DNA from: an uncultured Prochlorococcus sp.
GTDB lineage: Bacteria; Cyanobacteriota; Cyanobacteriia; PCC-6307; Cyanobiaceae
Assembly (NCBI RefSeq): GCF_902536725.1
Contig: NZ_CACAYO010000003.1
Location: 62,001 to 126,000 of the forward strand
Reading direction: 5' to 3'
DNA: 64,000 nucleotides
In this document: positions 29,472 to 40,756 of the stretch, piece by piece
Position numbering within the stretch: the stretch's first letter is position 1
Layout: every line of letters starts with the position of its first letter
The notes under the pieces: model-generated
Database searches by the model: none
The model's input: the letters and a program-made list of their open reading frames with translations, nothing else
What the model was told of the DNA's origin: nothing
Position numbers and translations under genes: made by a program

Positions 29472-30068
29472 TTAAGATTTTTCAAAATATTCTCTGGAGT
29501 ATTTAGCTGAAAAATATACAACTAAAAAAGTTGAAATAACTCCAATGCTAGTAATATATAAATTATTTGTTGATTGCGCATTTTTTAACTCCTGAATACT
29601 TTTTGCCAAACTACCTATTGAGCAATAAAGAAAAGTTCCTGGAATTATTCCAAGAAGACCAAGAGCGAAATCTCTAAATTTAACATTATTCAAACCATAA
29701 AAATAGTTAAGAATACTGAAGGGAAATATCGGCGATAATCTCGCTAAAAAAATTAATTTAAGCCCGCCTTTTTCTACTACTTTTTCCATGACACTTAATT
29801 TTGGATAACGGCTAAAAAGATTTTTTAACTTTTTTGCAAAAAAAGTTTTTGATACAAAAAAAGCAACTGATGCGCCAATGGAAGCGGAAATGAAAACGAT
29901 AATTGATCCTAAATATGAGCCATATAAAAAACCTGATAATAAAGATAACCAAGAGGCTGGAAGTATTAATAAAACAATTAAAATATAAATACAAACAAAC
30001 GAAAAAATCCCAAAACTAGTATTAAAAAAAAAAGACAAATTATAAATATTTTCAAGAAATATATTCAT
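29472..30068 (-). CDS. TVP38/TMEM64-family membrane protein (DedA superfamily)
   Basis: The protein has several membrane segments and the SNARE-associated/VTT domain. Signature parts are SLLSGFLYGSYLGSI, ASIGASVAFFVS, and RLSPIFPFSILNYFYGL near the middle, followed by GLLGIIPGTFLYC. Family members include lipid scramblases and undecaprenyl-phosphate recyclers. The precise cargo here is unknown. I place the start at the ATG at 30068 (198 residues). An in-frame TTG at 30074 would give a 4-bp overlap with the upstream valS gene and 200 residues. Confidence 0.85.
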   Translation of the reverse strand: MNIFLENIYNLSFFFNTSFGIFSFVCIYILIVLLILPASWLSLLSGFLYGSYLGSIIVFISASIGASVAFFVSKTFFAKKLKNLFSRYPKLSVMEKVVEKGGLKLIFLARLSPIFPFSILNYFYGLNNVKFRDFALGLLGIIPGTFLYCSIGSLAKSIQELKNAQSTNNLYITSIGVISTFLVVYFSAKYSREYFEKS

Positions 30069-30070
30069 TC

Positions 30071-32827
30071 TCAATTCAAAAGTTCGAGTTTTTTAGTAAT
30101 TCTTTCCTTTTGTAAAGAACCCTCATCTAATTTAAATCTGCATTCGTCAACAATATCTTTTGGAGCCTTATCAACGAAATTTTTATTAGATAATCTTTTA
30201 TTTAAATTTTCTAATTCAATAGTCACCTTTTTTAAATCCTTGGTTAGCCTTTCCTTTAATGCATCTATATTTACAAAATCCTGAAAAGGTAAGTAAACCT
30301 CTAAATCACTAATTATCCCGGAAAAAGATTTAGCAAAATCTTTTTTATCAACAGCATTAGTTTTAAAAATAAATACTTCAGAAGATTTAGTTAAGATTTG
30401 AATATCATCAACTAAAGTTTTTAAAAAATCAATCAATTCATCATTGTCTGAAATTAAATACACAGGACCTTTTTCTGATGGCTTAAGACCTAATTCAGCT
30501 CTCAAATTTCTAATTAACCTAATAATTTCAAAGAGTTGCTGAAAGGAATTATCAAGCTTATTATCGACAAATTTATTTTCGTAAATTGGCCATTTTTGAA
30601 GTGATAATAATGCATTATCTGGTTTTAGTCGCAGCACATGCCAAAGTTCCTCAGTAATGTGCGGCATAAAAGGATGAATCATTACCAAAATATCATTGAG
30701 CACTTTTGTTAAAACTTTTTCAGATATTTGTCTATTTTTAGTCTCTTTATTATTAAACCTTTGTTTGGCAAATTCTACATACCAGTCACAAAAATCATTC
30801 CACGTAAATTCATATAGAAGTTTCGCAGATTCTCCCAATTTATATTCTTTCAACAAAGTAACGACTTTTATATTTACCTGATTCAATTTCGATAAAATCC
30901 ACTTATCACATAACTCTAAAGAAGTTTCATCACTCACATTAAGCGAATAATTGTTATTAGAAGTTTTATTAATTAACACAAATTTAGTTGCATTCCATAA
31001 TTTATTCGCAAAATTTCTTGAAGCTTCAACAGTTGAAGACGTATCTTTTTTCCTATCAAAATCAAGCCGGATATCTTGTCCAGCGCCTGCAACTTCTCGA
31101 ATTAAAGCAAATCGTAGAGCATCAGAACCATATTTATCAATTAATAGTATTGGATCAATACCATTACCTGAACTTTTGCTCATTTTTTTATTGTTTTCAT
31201 CTCGAACTAGACCATGAATATAAACATCCTTAAAAGGAATATTATTTGTAAAAGTATTCCCCATCATTGTCATTCTTGCCACCCAGAAGAAAATAATATC
31301 GAAACCAGTAACAAGAACACTATTTGGATACCATTTTTTAAAATCCGGATCATTTGTATTTGGCCAGCCAAGGGTTGAAAAAGGCCACAAACCACTTGAA
31401 AACCATGTATCCAAAACATCTTTATCACGAACCAATTTAATATTTACCCCAAATTTTTTATTAGCTTCAATTAAGGCATCCTCTTCATTTCTTGCAACGA
31501 TATATGGAGTATTTTGTTCTATTGAGTCTTGAGATTCATCCAAAACATACCAGGCTGGTATTTGGTGCCCCCACCACAATTGCCGACTGATACACCAATC
31601 ATTAATATTATCTAACCAATCCTTATAAACTTTCTCCCAGCGTGGAGGAATAAACGATGGTTTTTTAGAATCAATTTCATTAAGACATCCTTGTGATATA
31701 TCATCCATTTTCAAAAACCATTGTGTTGACAATAAAGGTTCAATTGGCACCTTACCTCTATCAGAAAAAGGAACAGTATGTTTATAATCCTCTATCTTTG
31801 TCAAAAGGCCTAGGTTATCCAATTCTTTGATAATTTTCTTTCTAGCCTCATATCTATCTAAATTTTGAAAAATACCTGCATTAATATTTAAAGTTCCATC
31901 TTTGTTCATTACATTAATCTGTTTTAAATTATGCCTTTTTCCTATTGCAAAATCATTTGGATCATGAGCTGGAGTAACCTTCACACAACCCGTACCAAAA
32001 TCTTTATCAACATGAGAATCAGCGATAATAGGTATTTCTCTATCAACGAAAGGAACTTTTACTTTGACACCAATTAATTCTTTATATCTATCATCATCAG
32101 GATTAACTGCCACAGCAGTATCTCCCAAAAGAGTTTCTGGTCTTGTTGTTGCAACTTCTAAGTACTTATCTAACTTTGCACCACTTTCAGAAATTAAAGG
32201 GTATTTAAAATGCCATAAATGACCATTTACTTCTTGCATTTCTACTTCAAGATCACTTACGGCAGATTGAGATTCAGGGCACCAATTAACCAAATATTCG
32301 CCTCTATAAATTAAATTCTTTTTATAGAGAATATTAAAAGCCTCAATAACTGCTTCATTTAATTTTTGATCAAGAGTAAATCTTTCTCTAGTCCAGTCAA
32401 CTGAATATCCTATCCTTTTTAATTGAGAAACTATTCTTCCACCACTTTGTTCTTTCCAATTCCATGCTCTTTTAAGAAATTCATCTCTTCCAATATCCTC
32501 GCTTGTTTTGCCTTCACTTTTTAAGTGTTTTTCGAGAATAGTTTGAACAGCTATTGAAGCATGATCAGTTCCTGGTAAACACAAAACATTCTTACCTAAA
32601 AGTCTTTGAAAACGTACTACAACATCTATCAAAGCCGTATTAAATGCATGCCCCATATGCAACGATCCAGTTACATTTGGTGGCGGAATAACAACACAAA
32701 AAGGCTCCCCATCATCCTCAGGGTTAGGACTAAACGCCTTTAGACTTTCCCATTTTTCTTGCCACTTTTTCTCTACTTCAAAAGGTGAATAATTCTCTAA
32801 AGATAATTGATCATTCATATCTGTCAT
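30071..32827 (-). CDS. valS: Valyl-tRNA synthetase
   Basis: ValS charges tRNA-Val and edits mis-attached threonine. The class I signatures are HMGH at 57-60 within PPPNVTGSLHMGH and KMSKSSGNG for the KMSKS loop. The CP1 editing domain and a C-terminal coiled coil (LTKDLKKVTIELENLNKRL) complete the typical 900-residue layout. I chose the ATG at 32827; a TTG two codons upstream would extend it slightly. It sits about 450 bp downstream of a tRNA-Val gene on the same strand, with the HesB-like gene between them. Confidence 0.97.
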   Translation of the reverse strand: MTDMNDQLSLENYSPFEVEKKWQEKWESLKAFSPNPEDDGEPFCVVIPPPNVTGSLHMGHAFNTALIDVVVRFQRLLGKNVLCLPGTDHASIAVQTILEKHLKSEGKTSEDIGRDEFLKRAWNWKEQSGGRIVSQLKRIGYSVDWTRERFTLDQKLNEAVIEAFNILYKKNLIYRGEYLVNWCPESQSAVSDLEVEMQEVNGHLWHFKYPLISESGAKLDKYLEVATTRPETLLGDTAVAVNPDDDRYKELIGVKVKVPFVDREIPIIADSHVDKDFGTGCVKVTPAHDPNDFAIGKRHNLKQINVMNKDGTLNINAGIFQNLDRYEARKKIIKELDNLGLLTKIEDYKHTVPFSDRGKVPIEPLLSTQWFLKMDDISQGCLNEIDSKKPSFIPPRWEKVYKDWLDNINDWCISRQLWWGHQIPAWYVLDESQDSIEQNTPYIVARNEEDALIEANKKFGVNIKLVRDKDVLDTWFSSGLWPFSTLGWPNTNDPDFKKWYPNSVLVTGFDIIFFWVARMTMMGNTFTNNIPFKDVYIHGLVRDENNKKMSKSSGNGIDPILLIDKYGSDALRFALIREVAGAGQDIRLDFDRKKDTSSTVEASRNFANKLWNATKFVLINKTSNNNYSLNVSDETSLELCDKWILSKLNQVNIKVVTLLKEYKLGESAKLLYEFTWNDFCDWYVEFAKQRFNNKETKNRQISEKVLTKVLNDILVMIHPFMPHITEELWHVLRLKPDNALLSLQKWPIYENKFVDNKLDNSFQQLFEIIRLIRNLRAELGLKPSEKGPVYLISDNDELIDFLKTLVDDIQILTKSSEVFIFKTNAVDKKDFAKSFSGIISDLEVYLPFQDFVNIDALKERLTKDLKKVTIELENLNKRLSNKNFVDKAPKDIVDECRFKLDEGSLQKERITKKLELLN

Positions 32828-32923
32828 GTACAAATTTTATTTCAATAAACTTTTTATTTATTTTATCTTGAGAGCAGCTAATTAATGAAAATAATATTAG
32901 TTTGCAAAAAAGACATATCCATT

Positions 32924-33265
32924 CTACAAAAGTTTGAAACCAGAACCACAAGAACAACGTTTTGCATTTTTTGGTGTTGAAATAAGAAATCCACCACCGC
33001 TCAAATCACCGTAATAATCTAATTTTAAATCTTTCAGTAAATTAAACTTTTTTACATCCGCGTATAAAGTTACTCCTTCAGTTCTTGAAATAGGGGATCC
33101 ATTACATGTACCTGGCCTTAATTTAATATGCATCCATCCTTCGGAACAATTTTTATCCTCTACCAAATCAATCGACATTTCTCCTGGAGAACCTCCAAAA
33201 GAAGCTTGCCTAGATAGTTCTGAAGCAGCACTTTGACTGATTGAAAGATTGACGATCTCAGTCAT
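32924..33265 (-). CDS. HesB/IscA-type iron-sulfur cluster carrier
   Basis: A-type carriers hold and pass on Fe-S clusters. The protein has the family pattern LRPGTCNG with one cysteine and a C-terminal CSCGSGF (two cysteines), separated by the DYYGDLSGGGFLIS segment. I take the ATG at 33265 (114 residues). A longer frame from 33310 would read into the adjacent tRNA gene, which argues against it. Only 15 bp separate this start from the tRNA 3' end. The target proteins are unknown. Confidence 0.88.
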   Translation of the reverse strand: MTEIVNLSISQSAASELSRQASFGGSPGEMSIDLVEDKNCSEGWMHIKLRPGTCNGSPISRTEGVTLYADVKKFNLLKDLKLDYYGDLSGGGFLISTPKNAKRCSCGSGFKLL

Positions 33266-33280
33266 TAGAAAAATAATAAA

Positions 33281-33352
<72 letters not shown>

Positions 33353-33450
33353 TCATAATAAATCATTCTAATAGATGAAGTTGAAAAATTTATACTAAGT
33401 ATTTAAATATTTCATGATTGAGGCAAAATTTAATTAATAAAATATATCCT

Positions 33451-34305
33451 ATGTCCTCAAACGATAGATATAAATTGGAAAACAATTCCGATTTAGAAAC
33501 TATAAATAGTTTTAAAATTTTAATATCTAATATCAAAGCATTAAAAGATAAAACTTGGGGCTGCCCATGGCAGAAAAAACAGTCTCATGTATCGTTGATC
33601 CCATTTTTATATGAAGAAAGTAATGAATTTATAGATGCGATATATGAAAAAAATGCAGTTAACATATGTGAGGAGTTAGGAGATCTTTTATTACAAGTAA
33701 TGCTTCATGCTGAAATCGGTTACGAAGAAAAAGAATTTACACTAAATGATGTTATAAAAAATCTAAACAAGAAAATTATTTATAGACATCCATATATTTT
33801 TGACAAAAAAGAAAAAGTATCATTAAAAAAATCACAACAGATTTGGGTAAATATAAAAAATTTAGAAAAAGAAGCACCTCATATGAAATCTTCAATAAGT
33901 AGAAATTTAAATTTGAAAATTAAAAATTTACCGCCAACGGTTGGAACAGATAAAATCGCAAATATTGTTAAAGAACATGGTTTCAAGTGGGAAAGTACTG
34001 ATCAGATTTTTAAAAAGTTAGAAGAGGAGATTAATGAATTAAAGGAAGCAATTCAAAGTAAAAATGATTCAGAGATAAAAAATGAATTTGGGGATATTTA
34101 CTTTACCCTTCTCAATCTCTCAAACTTTTTAAAGATTAATCCTGAATCAGCTCTTCAAAAAACTAATATAAAATTTTTAGACAGATTTTCAATCGTCGAA
34201 GAGCATGCAGGAGATAATATTAAAAAACAAACTCCAAAAGACTTTCAAAGGCTTTGGAAAATAGCCAAACAAAAACTGGCGGGAAAAATCCCTAAAAGCA
34301 AATGA
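33451..34305 (+). CDS. mazG: Nucleoside triphosphate pyrophosphohydrolase MazG
   Basis: MazG hydrolyses NTPs to NMP and PPi, sanitising nucleotide pools. In E. coli it can affect (p)ppGpp-linked responses. The two MazG repeats are visible. The first has GCPWQKKQSH, YEESNEFIDAI and EELGDLLLQVMLHAE. The second has KLEEEINELKEAI and EFGDIYFTLLNL. I start at the ATG at 33451 (284 residues) rather than the TTG at 33418. Its stop overlaps the speE start by 4 bp (ATGA). Marine cyanophages carry a different mazG; this is the host copy. Confidence 0.92.
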   Translation: MSSNDRYKLENNSDLETINSFKILISNIKALKDKTWGCPWQKKQSHVSLIPFLYEESNEFIDAIYEKNAVNICEELGDLLLQVMLHAEIGYEEKEFTLNDVIKNLNKKIIYRHPYIFDKKEKVSLKKSQQIWVNIKNLEKEAPHMKSSISRNLNLKIKNLPPTVGTDKIANIVKEHGFKWESTDQIFKKLEEEINELKEAIQSKNDSEIKNEFGDIYFTLLNLSNFLKINPESALQKTNIKFLDRFSIVEEHAGDNIKKQTPKDFQRLWKIAKQKLAGKIPKSK

Positions 34306-35153
34306 CAAATATTTCAACATGGATAGATGAATATCATAAAGGGTCAAGATTCGGCCTAAATGGGAAAATTCTAATTAAAAAAACCTCAAAATATCAAGAA
34401 ATTATTGTTATTGAAAATGAATATTATGGTAAAGCTTTAATGTTAGATGGTTGCTGGATGACATCATTAAAAGACGAGAAATATTATCATGAGTGTCTTG
34501 TGCATCCTGCATTAAGTAGCATTGACAAAAAATCTAATGTGCTAATTATTGGCGGTGGTGACGGTGGTACTTTAAGAGAATGCATTAAATATTCTCAAAT
34601 ATCAAAAATTGATCTAGTAGAAATTGATGAGGAGGTAATCGAAATATCTAAAAAGTTTCTAAAAGAAATTGGAGGCGAAGCATGGAATGACAAAAGATTA
34701 GAAATACATGTTGATGATGGCGTTAAATGGGTTAAAAAAACAAGAGCTAATTTTTACGACGTTATAATTATAGATTGTTCAGATCCCTCAGAATTGTCAA
34801 ATTTATTATTTTCAGATTCTTTTTATCAAGAATGTAAAAGAATACTTTCACCAAGGGGGATATTAGCAACGCAAAGCGAATCTCCTGAATCCTTCAGAAA
34901 TATTCACATAAATATTTTGAAAACCCTAAAAAATATATTTAAAGTTTCTGAAACTATGTATTCTTTTGTGCCTATATATCCAAGCGGTATTTGGAGTTGG
35001 ACATTCGCTTCTTCAGAAGATCTAAATTTAGCAAAGCAAAATAATGATGAAGCCCTAAAAATAGAAAAAGAATGTGAAATTTGGAATTTAAATTTTCAAA
35101 ATGCAGCATTCAAAATGATGCCAAATAAAATTGTCAAAGAACTAGATTCATAA
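34302..35153 (+). CDS. speE: Spermidine synthase
   Basis: SpeE transfers aminopropyl from decarboxylated S-adenosylmethionine to putrescine. The 283-residue protein has the SAM-site GGGDGGTLRE (about 80-89), the DLVEIDEEVIEI strand and the catalytic aspartate region VIIIDCSDP. The N-terminal beta domain ends in YHECLVHPAL. It overlaps mazG by 4 bp and is 1 bp before the agmatinase start, so a polyamine operon is likely. No ornithine decarboxylase is nearby, consistent with the agmatine route. Confidence 0.93.
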   Translation: MTNISTWIDEYHKGSRFGLNGKILIKKTSKYQEIIVIENEYYGKALMLDGCWMTSLKDEKYYHECLVHPALSSIDKKSNVLIIGGGDGGTLRECIKYSQISKIDLVEIDEEVIEISKKFLKEIGGEAWNDKRLEIHVDDGVKWVKKTRANFYDVIIIDCSDPSELSNLLFSDSFYQECKRILSPRGILATQSESPESFRNIHINILKTLKNIFKVSETMYSFVPIYPSGIWSWTFASSEDLNLAKQNNDEALKIEKECEIWNLNFQNAAFKMMPNKIVKELDS

Positions 35154-35154
35154 G

Positions 35155-36036
35155 ATGACAAAAAATTTATTTGATAATGAAAATGCAATTTATATGGGAG
35201 CAAAAAGAAGTCCTGAGAATTGCTCAATTGGTATATTTGGAGTCAATTATGATGGGACATGTTCTTTCAAACCAGGAGCAAGATTTGGTCCAGAATCAAT
35301 AAGACAAGTCAGTACTTGTTTAGAAACATATTGTCCAAAGATAAAAAAAGACTTAGAGGATATTATGTATGTTGATTTTGGATCAATACTAATAGATAAA
35401 AATGACTCAAAGTCCGTTATTGAATCGGTTAAATCAGCAACAAATTATTTAATTAGTAAACGCCTTAGTCCAATTATGCTTGGAGGCGAACACTCCATTA
35501 CAAGTGGTGCTATTAAAGCATTAGTAAAAAAATACCCAGATCTGATATTGGTTCAACTTGATGCTCATGCAGATTTAAGAGAATCATATATAGGAAATAA
35601 ACATAGTCATGCTTGTACTATGAAAAGATGCTTGGAAGTACTACCCGAAAAGAAAATTTTGCAAGTAGGAATTAGAAGTGGGACTAAGGAAGAATTTGAA
35701 ATTATGTATAACAACAACCAATTAGTTAACTTTTATCCAGGCGAAAATGCACATGAGTTAAAAAGGGCTCTTTTACCATACGCTAAGTCTCCAATCTATT
35801 TAACAATAGATTTAGATTGGTTTGATCCCAGTTTATTAGCAGGGACGGGCACTCCAGAACCCGGAGGATTTTTCTGGAATGATTTTGAAGAAATACTGAA
35901 AACATTAAAAGACTTTAGAATTGTAGCTTCAGATATTGTGGAATTATCTCCAGAAATTGATAAAAGCGGAGTAAGTAGCATAGTTGCAGCAAAAGTACTT
36001 AGAAGCTTAATTTTGTCATTAGAAAATATGCAATAA
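35155..36036 (+). CDS. speB: Agmatinase (arginase/ureohydrolase family)
   Basis: The enzyme would split agmatine into putrescine and urea. The binuclear manganese ligands are visible in GGEHS, DAHADLR and DLDWFDPS, the ureohydrolase signatures. Length (293) is normal. Substrate choice between agmatine and similar guanidino compounds cannot be settled from sequence, but the adjacent speE favours agmatine and putrescine supply. It starts 2 bp after the speE stop codon. Urea released could be used by urease, whose genes are not in this window. Confidence 0.88.
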   Translation: MTKNLFDNENAIYMGAKRSPENCSIGIFGVNYDGTCSFKPGARFGPESIRQVSTCLETYCPKIKKDLEDIMYVDFGSILIDKNDSKSVIESVKSATNYLISKRLSPIMLGGEHSITSGAIKALVKKYPDLILVQLDAHADLRESYIGNKHSHACTMKRCLEVLPEKKILQVGIRSGTKEEFEIMYNNNQLVNFYPGENAHELKRALLPYAKSPIYLTIDLDWFDPSLLAGTGTPEPGGFFWNDFEEILKTLKDFRIVASDIVELSPEIDKSGVSSIVAAKVLRSLILSLENMQ

Positions 36037-36086
36037 AATATTTCTAAACTACAGTGTAAAAATACTAACTATAAACTAAATATTTC

Positions 36087-37199
36087 ATGGATTTGCTAAA
36101 AAGTCCTCTTTATTCAAAATACGTTGAATCCAATGCAAAATTAGTGGATTTTGCAGGTTGGGAAATGCCCATATCATTTTCAGGATTAATTAAAGAGCAT
36201 GAATCAGTTAGATCTTCAGCAGGATTATTTGATATTTCTCACATGGGTGTGATATCTGTTAGGGGAATCAATCCAAAGGATTATATTCAAAAACTTTTTC
36301 CTACTAGCTTATACTCCTTTTCTGAAGGTCAAGGGCTTTATACAGTAATGCTCAATGATAAAGGAGGAATAATAGATGACTTAATAATTTATGACCTTGG
36401 GATACAAGAAAATGACATATCAGAACTATTGTTAATAGTTAATGCGAGTAGATATGGACAAGATTTTCAATGGATAAAAAATAATTTAAATAAATATGAA
36501 ATTACGATAACAAACTTCAAAAAAGACAAAGTACTTTTAGCACTACAGGGAAAAAACTCATTCGATTTATTTGAAGAATGGATTGAATCTTCCATCTCAC
36601 ATATACCTAACTTTGGATGCGAATATAAAATTTTTGAACATATTTCGCCTAAAGAAAAAATTTTCTTTTCAAAGACAGGATATACGGGGGAAAATGGTCT
36701 AGAAATACTTTTATCTAAAAAAGCAGCAATTAATTTATGGGATTTCTCAATTTCCAAAAATGTTGCACCTTGTGGTTTAGGAGCTAGAGATACTCTTAGA
36801 CTTGAAGCGGGCATGCATCTTTATGGTCAAGACATAAATGAAGAAACTTCTCCATATGAAGCAGGGTTAGGTTGGCTAGTACATCTAGAAAATAATCACG
36901 AATTCTTTGGAAGAAGATTTCTTGAAGAGCAGACAAGATTAGGTATTCAAAAAAAGTTAGTTGGTCTCTCTATAGAGGGTAAAGCAATAGGAAGAAAAGG
37001 TTGTGCAGTTCTTAAAGGAGAAGAAAATATTGGGACTATCACAAGCGGCAGTTGGTCTCCAACTAAACAACAAGCTATAGCTTTTGCGTACATCAATACT
37101 TCGCATGCCTTAATAAATAATGAAGTTCAAGTATTAATAAGAGGCAAAAAATTCAAAGGGGTTATAACAAAAAGAGCGTTTTATAAAAAAAATTATTAA
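36087..37199 (+). CDS. gcvT: Aminomethyltransferase (glycine cleavage T-protein)
   Basis: The T-protein releases ammonia from the GcvH-bound intermediate and gives methylene-THF. The 370-residue protein has [12 protein letters not shown] near 50, the folate-binding aspartate region, and [11 protein letters not shown] (about 197-207). The later segment [14 protein letters not shown] is diagnostic. It is separated from gcvP-gcvH by about 18 kb. I looked for a glycine riboswitch in the 50-bp gap upstream and there is no room for one. It lies 50 bp after speB and 55 bp before aspS. Confidence 0.96.
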   Translation: MDLLKSPLYSKYVESNAKLVDFAGWEMPISFSGLIKEHESVRSSAGLFDISHMGVISVRGINPKDYIQKLFPTSLYSFSEGQGLYTVMLNDKGGIIDDLIIYDLGIQENDISELLLIVNASRYGQDFQWIKNNLNKYEITITNFKKDKVLLALQGKNSFDLFEEWIESSISHIPNFGCEYKIFEHISPKEKIFFSKTGYTGENGLEILLSKKAAINLWDFSISKNVAPCGLGARDTLRLEAGMHLYGQDINEETSPYEAGLGWLVHLENNHEFFGRRFLEEQTRLGIQKKLVGLSIEGKAIGRKGCAVLKGEENIGTITSGSWSPTKQQAIAFAYINTSHALINNEVQVLIRGKKFKGVITKRAFYKKNY

Positions 37200-37254
37200 C
37201 TAAATTTACCCTTAAAGAATTATTATAAGTTATTGATAAATAAATCATACTTAG

Positions 37255-39051
37255 ATGAGAAACAAAATTTGCAAAGAACTCAATAATACAGATATTGGTA
37301 AATTAGTTAATTTATGCGGATGGGTAGATAGAAGAAGAGATCACGGTGGTGTAATTTTTATTGATTTAAGAGACCATAGTGGATTCCTACAAATAACAAT
37401 TAACCCCGATGATGGTGCAGATCTATTTAAACAGGCAGAAACTCTAAGAAATGAGACAGTAATAATGGTTAGCGGAATTATTAATGAAAGGCCCAAAGAT
37501 TCCATAAATACAAATTTAAGTACTGGAGAGTTAGAACTTAAGGTTAAAGATTTACAAATTCTCAACCAAATAAAAAAAAACTTACCTTTTCCCGTGTCTA
37601 TACATGATTATGAAAATACAAAAGAGGAACTAAGATTAAAATATAGATACCTTGATTTAAGAAGAGGAAAATTACTAGAAAATTTAAAAACAAGACATAA
37701 GATTATTAAAGTTGCCAGAGAATTTCTAGATAATTTTGGATTTACAGAAGTAGAAACACCATTACTTACAAAGTCAACTCCAGAAGGCGCTCGCGATTTT
37801 CTTGTTCCTGCACGTCTTTCAAATGGAGAATTTTTTGCTTTACCTCAATCCCCACAACTTTTTAAACAACTTTTAATGGTTGGAGGATTGGACAAGTATT
37901 ATCAAATCGCAAAATGCTTCCGTGATGAAGACTTAAGGGCAGATAGACAGCCAGAGTTTACTCAATTAGATATTGAGATGAGCTTTATTAGTGAAGAAGA
38001 AATAATTTCTTTTAATGAAAGTCTAATAAAAAAAATATGGAAAGAAGTTTTAAATATTAACTTTAATAATGTTTTTCCAAGAATGTCATGGCAGGCAGCA
38101 ATGGATAATTACGGCACTGATAGGCCGGATACTAGATATCAAATGTTATTAAAAGATTTAGGAGGAGTATTAGGTGATATTGGATTTAATATTTTCACCA
38201 AGGCAATTAAGTCTGGAGGTTATATAAAATCTATAACAGTCAAAGGAGGTAATTCAAGTATTAGCAACGTAAGAATTAAGCCAGGAGGTGACATCTTCCA
38301 AGTAGCTCAAGATGCAGGAGCTGGTGGTTTGGCCTTTATAAGAGTCAAAGGAGATGAACTTGAGACTATTGGGGCAATTAAAAATAATTTAAGTGAAGAG
38401 CATATAGCTAATATTTTAAAAATCACAGAAGCAAAAGATGGAGACTTAATCCTCTTAGGAGCTGGAGATAAACAAATTGTCAATCAGTCATTAGATAGAG
38501 TTAGACAATATATCGCAAAAGACTTAAATCTCATTGATAAAAGTAAATGGAATTTCTTATGGGTAACCGACTTCCCGATGTTTGAGAAAAATGAAGAGGA
38601 AAATAGATATGAAGCTTTACATCATCCTTTTTGTTATCCAAAAAATATAAAATCTAAAGATTCTGAAAACTTGAAAAAAGAAATTGAGAGCTCTACAGCA
38701 AATGCTTATGACTTAGTTCTCAATGGATTGGAGTTAGGAGGTGGCTCTTTACGTATTCATGAAGCGAACTTACAAAGAGAGGTTCTGAAAACGGTAGGAC
38801 TTACTGATGAAGAGATTGATGAAAAATTTGGATTTTTAATAGAAGCCCTAGAAATGGGTGCTCCGCCTCATGGGGGAATAGCGTTTGGATTGGATCGTAT
38901 TACTATGCTGATCATTGGTGCAGATTCAATCAGAGAAACCATTGCTTTTCCAAAAAATCAACAAGCAAAATGTCTTCTCACAAATGCACCTTCAAATGTC
39001 TCTGAATCACAATTAAAAGAATTAGATATTGAAATAACAATTGATGAATAA
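37255..39051 (+). CDS. aspS: Aspartyl-tRNA synthetase
   Basis: AspS is a class II synthetase. The OB-fold anticodon domain is at the start ([19 protein letters not shown]). Motif 2 contains [18 protein letters not shown], the GAD insertion domain spans roughly 300-420, and motif 3 ends [13 protein letters not shown]. The length (598) matches the bacterial type. Whether it also charges tRNA-Asn (non-discriminating) depends on gatCAB in the genome, which is not visible here. It lies 75 bp before pyrG. Confidence 0.97.
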   Translation: MRNKICKELNNTDIGKLVNLCGWVDRRRDHGGVIFIDLRDHSGFLQITINPDDGADLFKQAETLRNETVIMVSGIINERPKDSINTNLSTGELELKVKDLQILNQIKKNLPFPVSIHDYENTKEELRLKYRYLDLRRGKLLENLKTRHKIIKVAREFLDNFGFTEVETPLLTKSTPEGARDFLVPARLSNGEFFALPQSPQLFKQLLMVGGLDKYYQIAKCFRDEDLRADRQPEFTQLDIEMSFISEEEIISFNESLIKKIWKEVLNINFNNVFPRMSWQAAMDNYGTDRPDTRYQMLLKDLGGVLGDIGFNIFTKAIKSGGYIKSITVKGGNSSISNVRIKPGGDIFQVAQDAGAGGLAFIRVKGDELETIGAIKNNLSEEHIANILKITEAKDGDLILLGAGDKQIVNQSLDRVRQYIAKDLNLIDKSKWNFLWVTDFPMFEKNEEENRYEALHHPFCYPKNIKSKDSENLKKEIESSTANAYDLVLNGLELGGGSLRIHEANLQREVLKTVGLTDEEIDEKFGFLIEALEMGAPPHGGIAFGLDRITMLIIGADSIRETIAFPKNQQAKCLLTNAPSNVSESQLKELDIEITIDE

Positions 39052-39126
39052 GAATATATATGGATGTTCTAAAAGTTTTTTGTTTAAATAAAATATAAGG
39101 AGTCCGTGCTTAATTAAAAATATTTA

Positions 39127-40737
39127 ATGTCAAAATTTGTATTTGTCACCGGAGGAGTAGTCTCTAGCATTGGGAAAGGAATTGTAGCTGCAAGCTTAGG
39201 AAGATTATTAAAGTCTAGAGGATATAGCGTTTCAATACTAAAACTTGATCCATATCTAAATGTTGATCCAGGAACAATGAGCCCTTTCCAACATGGAGAA
39301 GTATTTGTAACCGAAGATGGAGCTGAAACCGATCTAGATTTAGGTCACTATGAAAGATTTACTGATACTGCAATGACTAGGTTAAATAGTGTGACTACAG
39401 GATCAATCTATCAAGCAGTTATCAATAAAGAAAGAAGAGGTAGTTATGAAGGCGGAACTGTGCAAGTCATACCTCACATAACTGGAGAAATAAGAGAAAG
39501 AATTCATAGAGTAGCGGCCAACAGTAATGCAGATATTATTATTACTGAAATTGGTGGAACAGTTGGTGACATTGAATCTCTACCTTTTTTAGAGGCAATA
39601 AGAGAATTCAAGAATGATGTCAATAGGAATGATGTTGCATACATACACGTAACATTACTTCCTTACATCAAAACCTCAGGCGAAATAAAAACTAAACCAA
39701 CACAACATTCTGTGAAAGAATTAAGATCAATTGGAATTCAGCCAGATTTACTTGTATGCCGAAGTGATAAATCTATCAATGAAGCTCTTAAAAAGAAACT
39801 TAGTGGTTTTTGCGGTGTCAGTATCAACTCTGTAATTGAAGCTTTAGACGCAGACAGTATTTATTCTGTACCTCTTTCTTTAAAAAAAGAAGGTTTATGC
39901 AAAGAAACCCTGAAGTATTTAGACCTTGAAGATAAAAAATGTGATTTGAAAAATTGGGAGCAACTAATACACAACCTAAGAAATCCTGGAGCTCCAATCA
40001 AAGTTGCTTTAGTAGGTAAATACATTGAACTTGGAGATGCATATTTATCTGTTGTGGAAGCTTTAAGACATGCATGCATTGAACAAAAGGCTTTATTAGA
40101 TTTACATTGGGTAAGTGCTGAAATGATAGAAAAAAATTCAGCAGAAACTTATTTAAATAAAGTTGATGCAATTGTCGTACCCGGGGGATTTGGCAATAGA
40201 GGAGTCAATGGAAAAATTTCGGCTATAAAATTCGCAAGAGAAAATAAAATTCCCTTTTTAGGATTGTGCCTTGGTATGCAATGTGCAGTTATAGAATGGG
40301 CCAGGAATATAGCTAATCTTCCAGATGCATCTAGTTCAGAACTAGACCCAAACACTACCAATCCAGTGATACATTTATTACCAGAACAGGAAGATGTGGT
40401 TGATTTAGGTGGGACAATGAGACTTGGAGTTTATCCATGTAGATTGATAAAAAATACAACTGGAAAAAACTTATATGATGAGGATGTTATTTATGAAAGA
40501 CATCGACATAGATACGAATTTAATAATTACTACAAACGAAGTTTTTTAGATTCTGGGTACAAAATTAGTGGTACATCACCAGATGGAAGATTAGTTGAGT
40601 TAATTGAGTTAGAAGATCATCCATACTTCTTGGCATGTCAATATCATCCTGAGTTTTTATCACGACCTGGCAAACCTCATCCTTTATTTAAGGGTTTAAT
40701 AAAAGCCTCTCAAGATAAGTTAAATCAATCAAATTAA
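39127..40737 (+). CDS. pyrG: CTP synthase
   Basis: PyrG aminates UTP to CTP with glutamine and ATP. The amidoligase half starts [16 protein letters not shown], with a P-loop-like SIGKGI. The class I glutaminase half has the nucleophile cysteine in [13 protein letters not shown] and the His-Glu pair in CQYHPEF. The length of 536 is typical. It follows aspS and precedes queE by 19 bp. GTP and CTP act as effectors in this family. Confidence 0.97.
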   Translation: MSKFVFVTGGVVSSIGKGIVAASLGRLLKSRGYSVSILKLDPYLNVDPGTMSPFQHGEVFVTEDGAETDLDLGHYERFTDTAMTRLNSVTTGSIYQAVINKERRGSYEGGTVQVIPHITGEIRERIHRVAANSNADIIITEIGGTVGDIESLPFLEAIREFKNDVNRNDVAYIHVTLLPYIKTSGEIKTKPTQHSVKELRSIGIQPDLLVCRSDKSINEALKKKLSGFCGVSINSVIEALDADSIYSVPLSLKKEGLCKETLKYLDLEDKKCDLKNWEQLIHNLRNPGAPIKVALVGKYIELGDAYLSVVEALRHACIEQKALLDLHWVSAEMIEKNSAETYLNKVDAIVVPGGFGNRGVNGKISAIKFARENKIPFLGLCLGMQCAVIEWARNIANLPDASSSELDPNTTNPVIHLLPEQEDVVDLGGTMRLGVYPCRLIKNTTGKNLYDEDVIYERHRHRYEFNNYYKRSFLDSGYKISGTSPDGRLVELIELEDHPYFLACQYHPEFLSRPGKPHPLFKGLIKASQDKLNQSN

Positions 40738-40756
40738 TATTCTTTTATTTTTTTGA

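Noticed and set aside
36037-36086. A glycine riboswitch before gcvT
   Set aside because: Only 50 bp are available, less than one aptamer, and no conserved core is visible; the spacer before gcvP is also too short.
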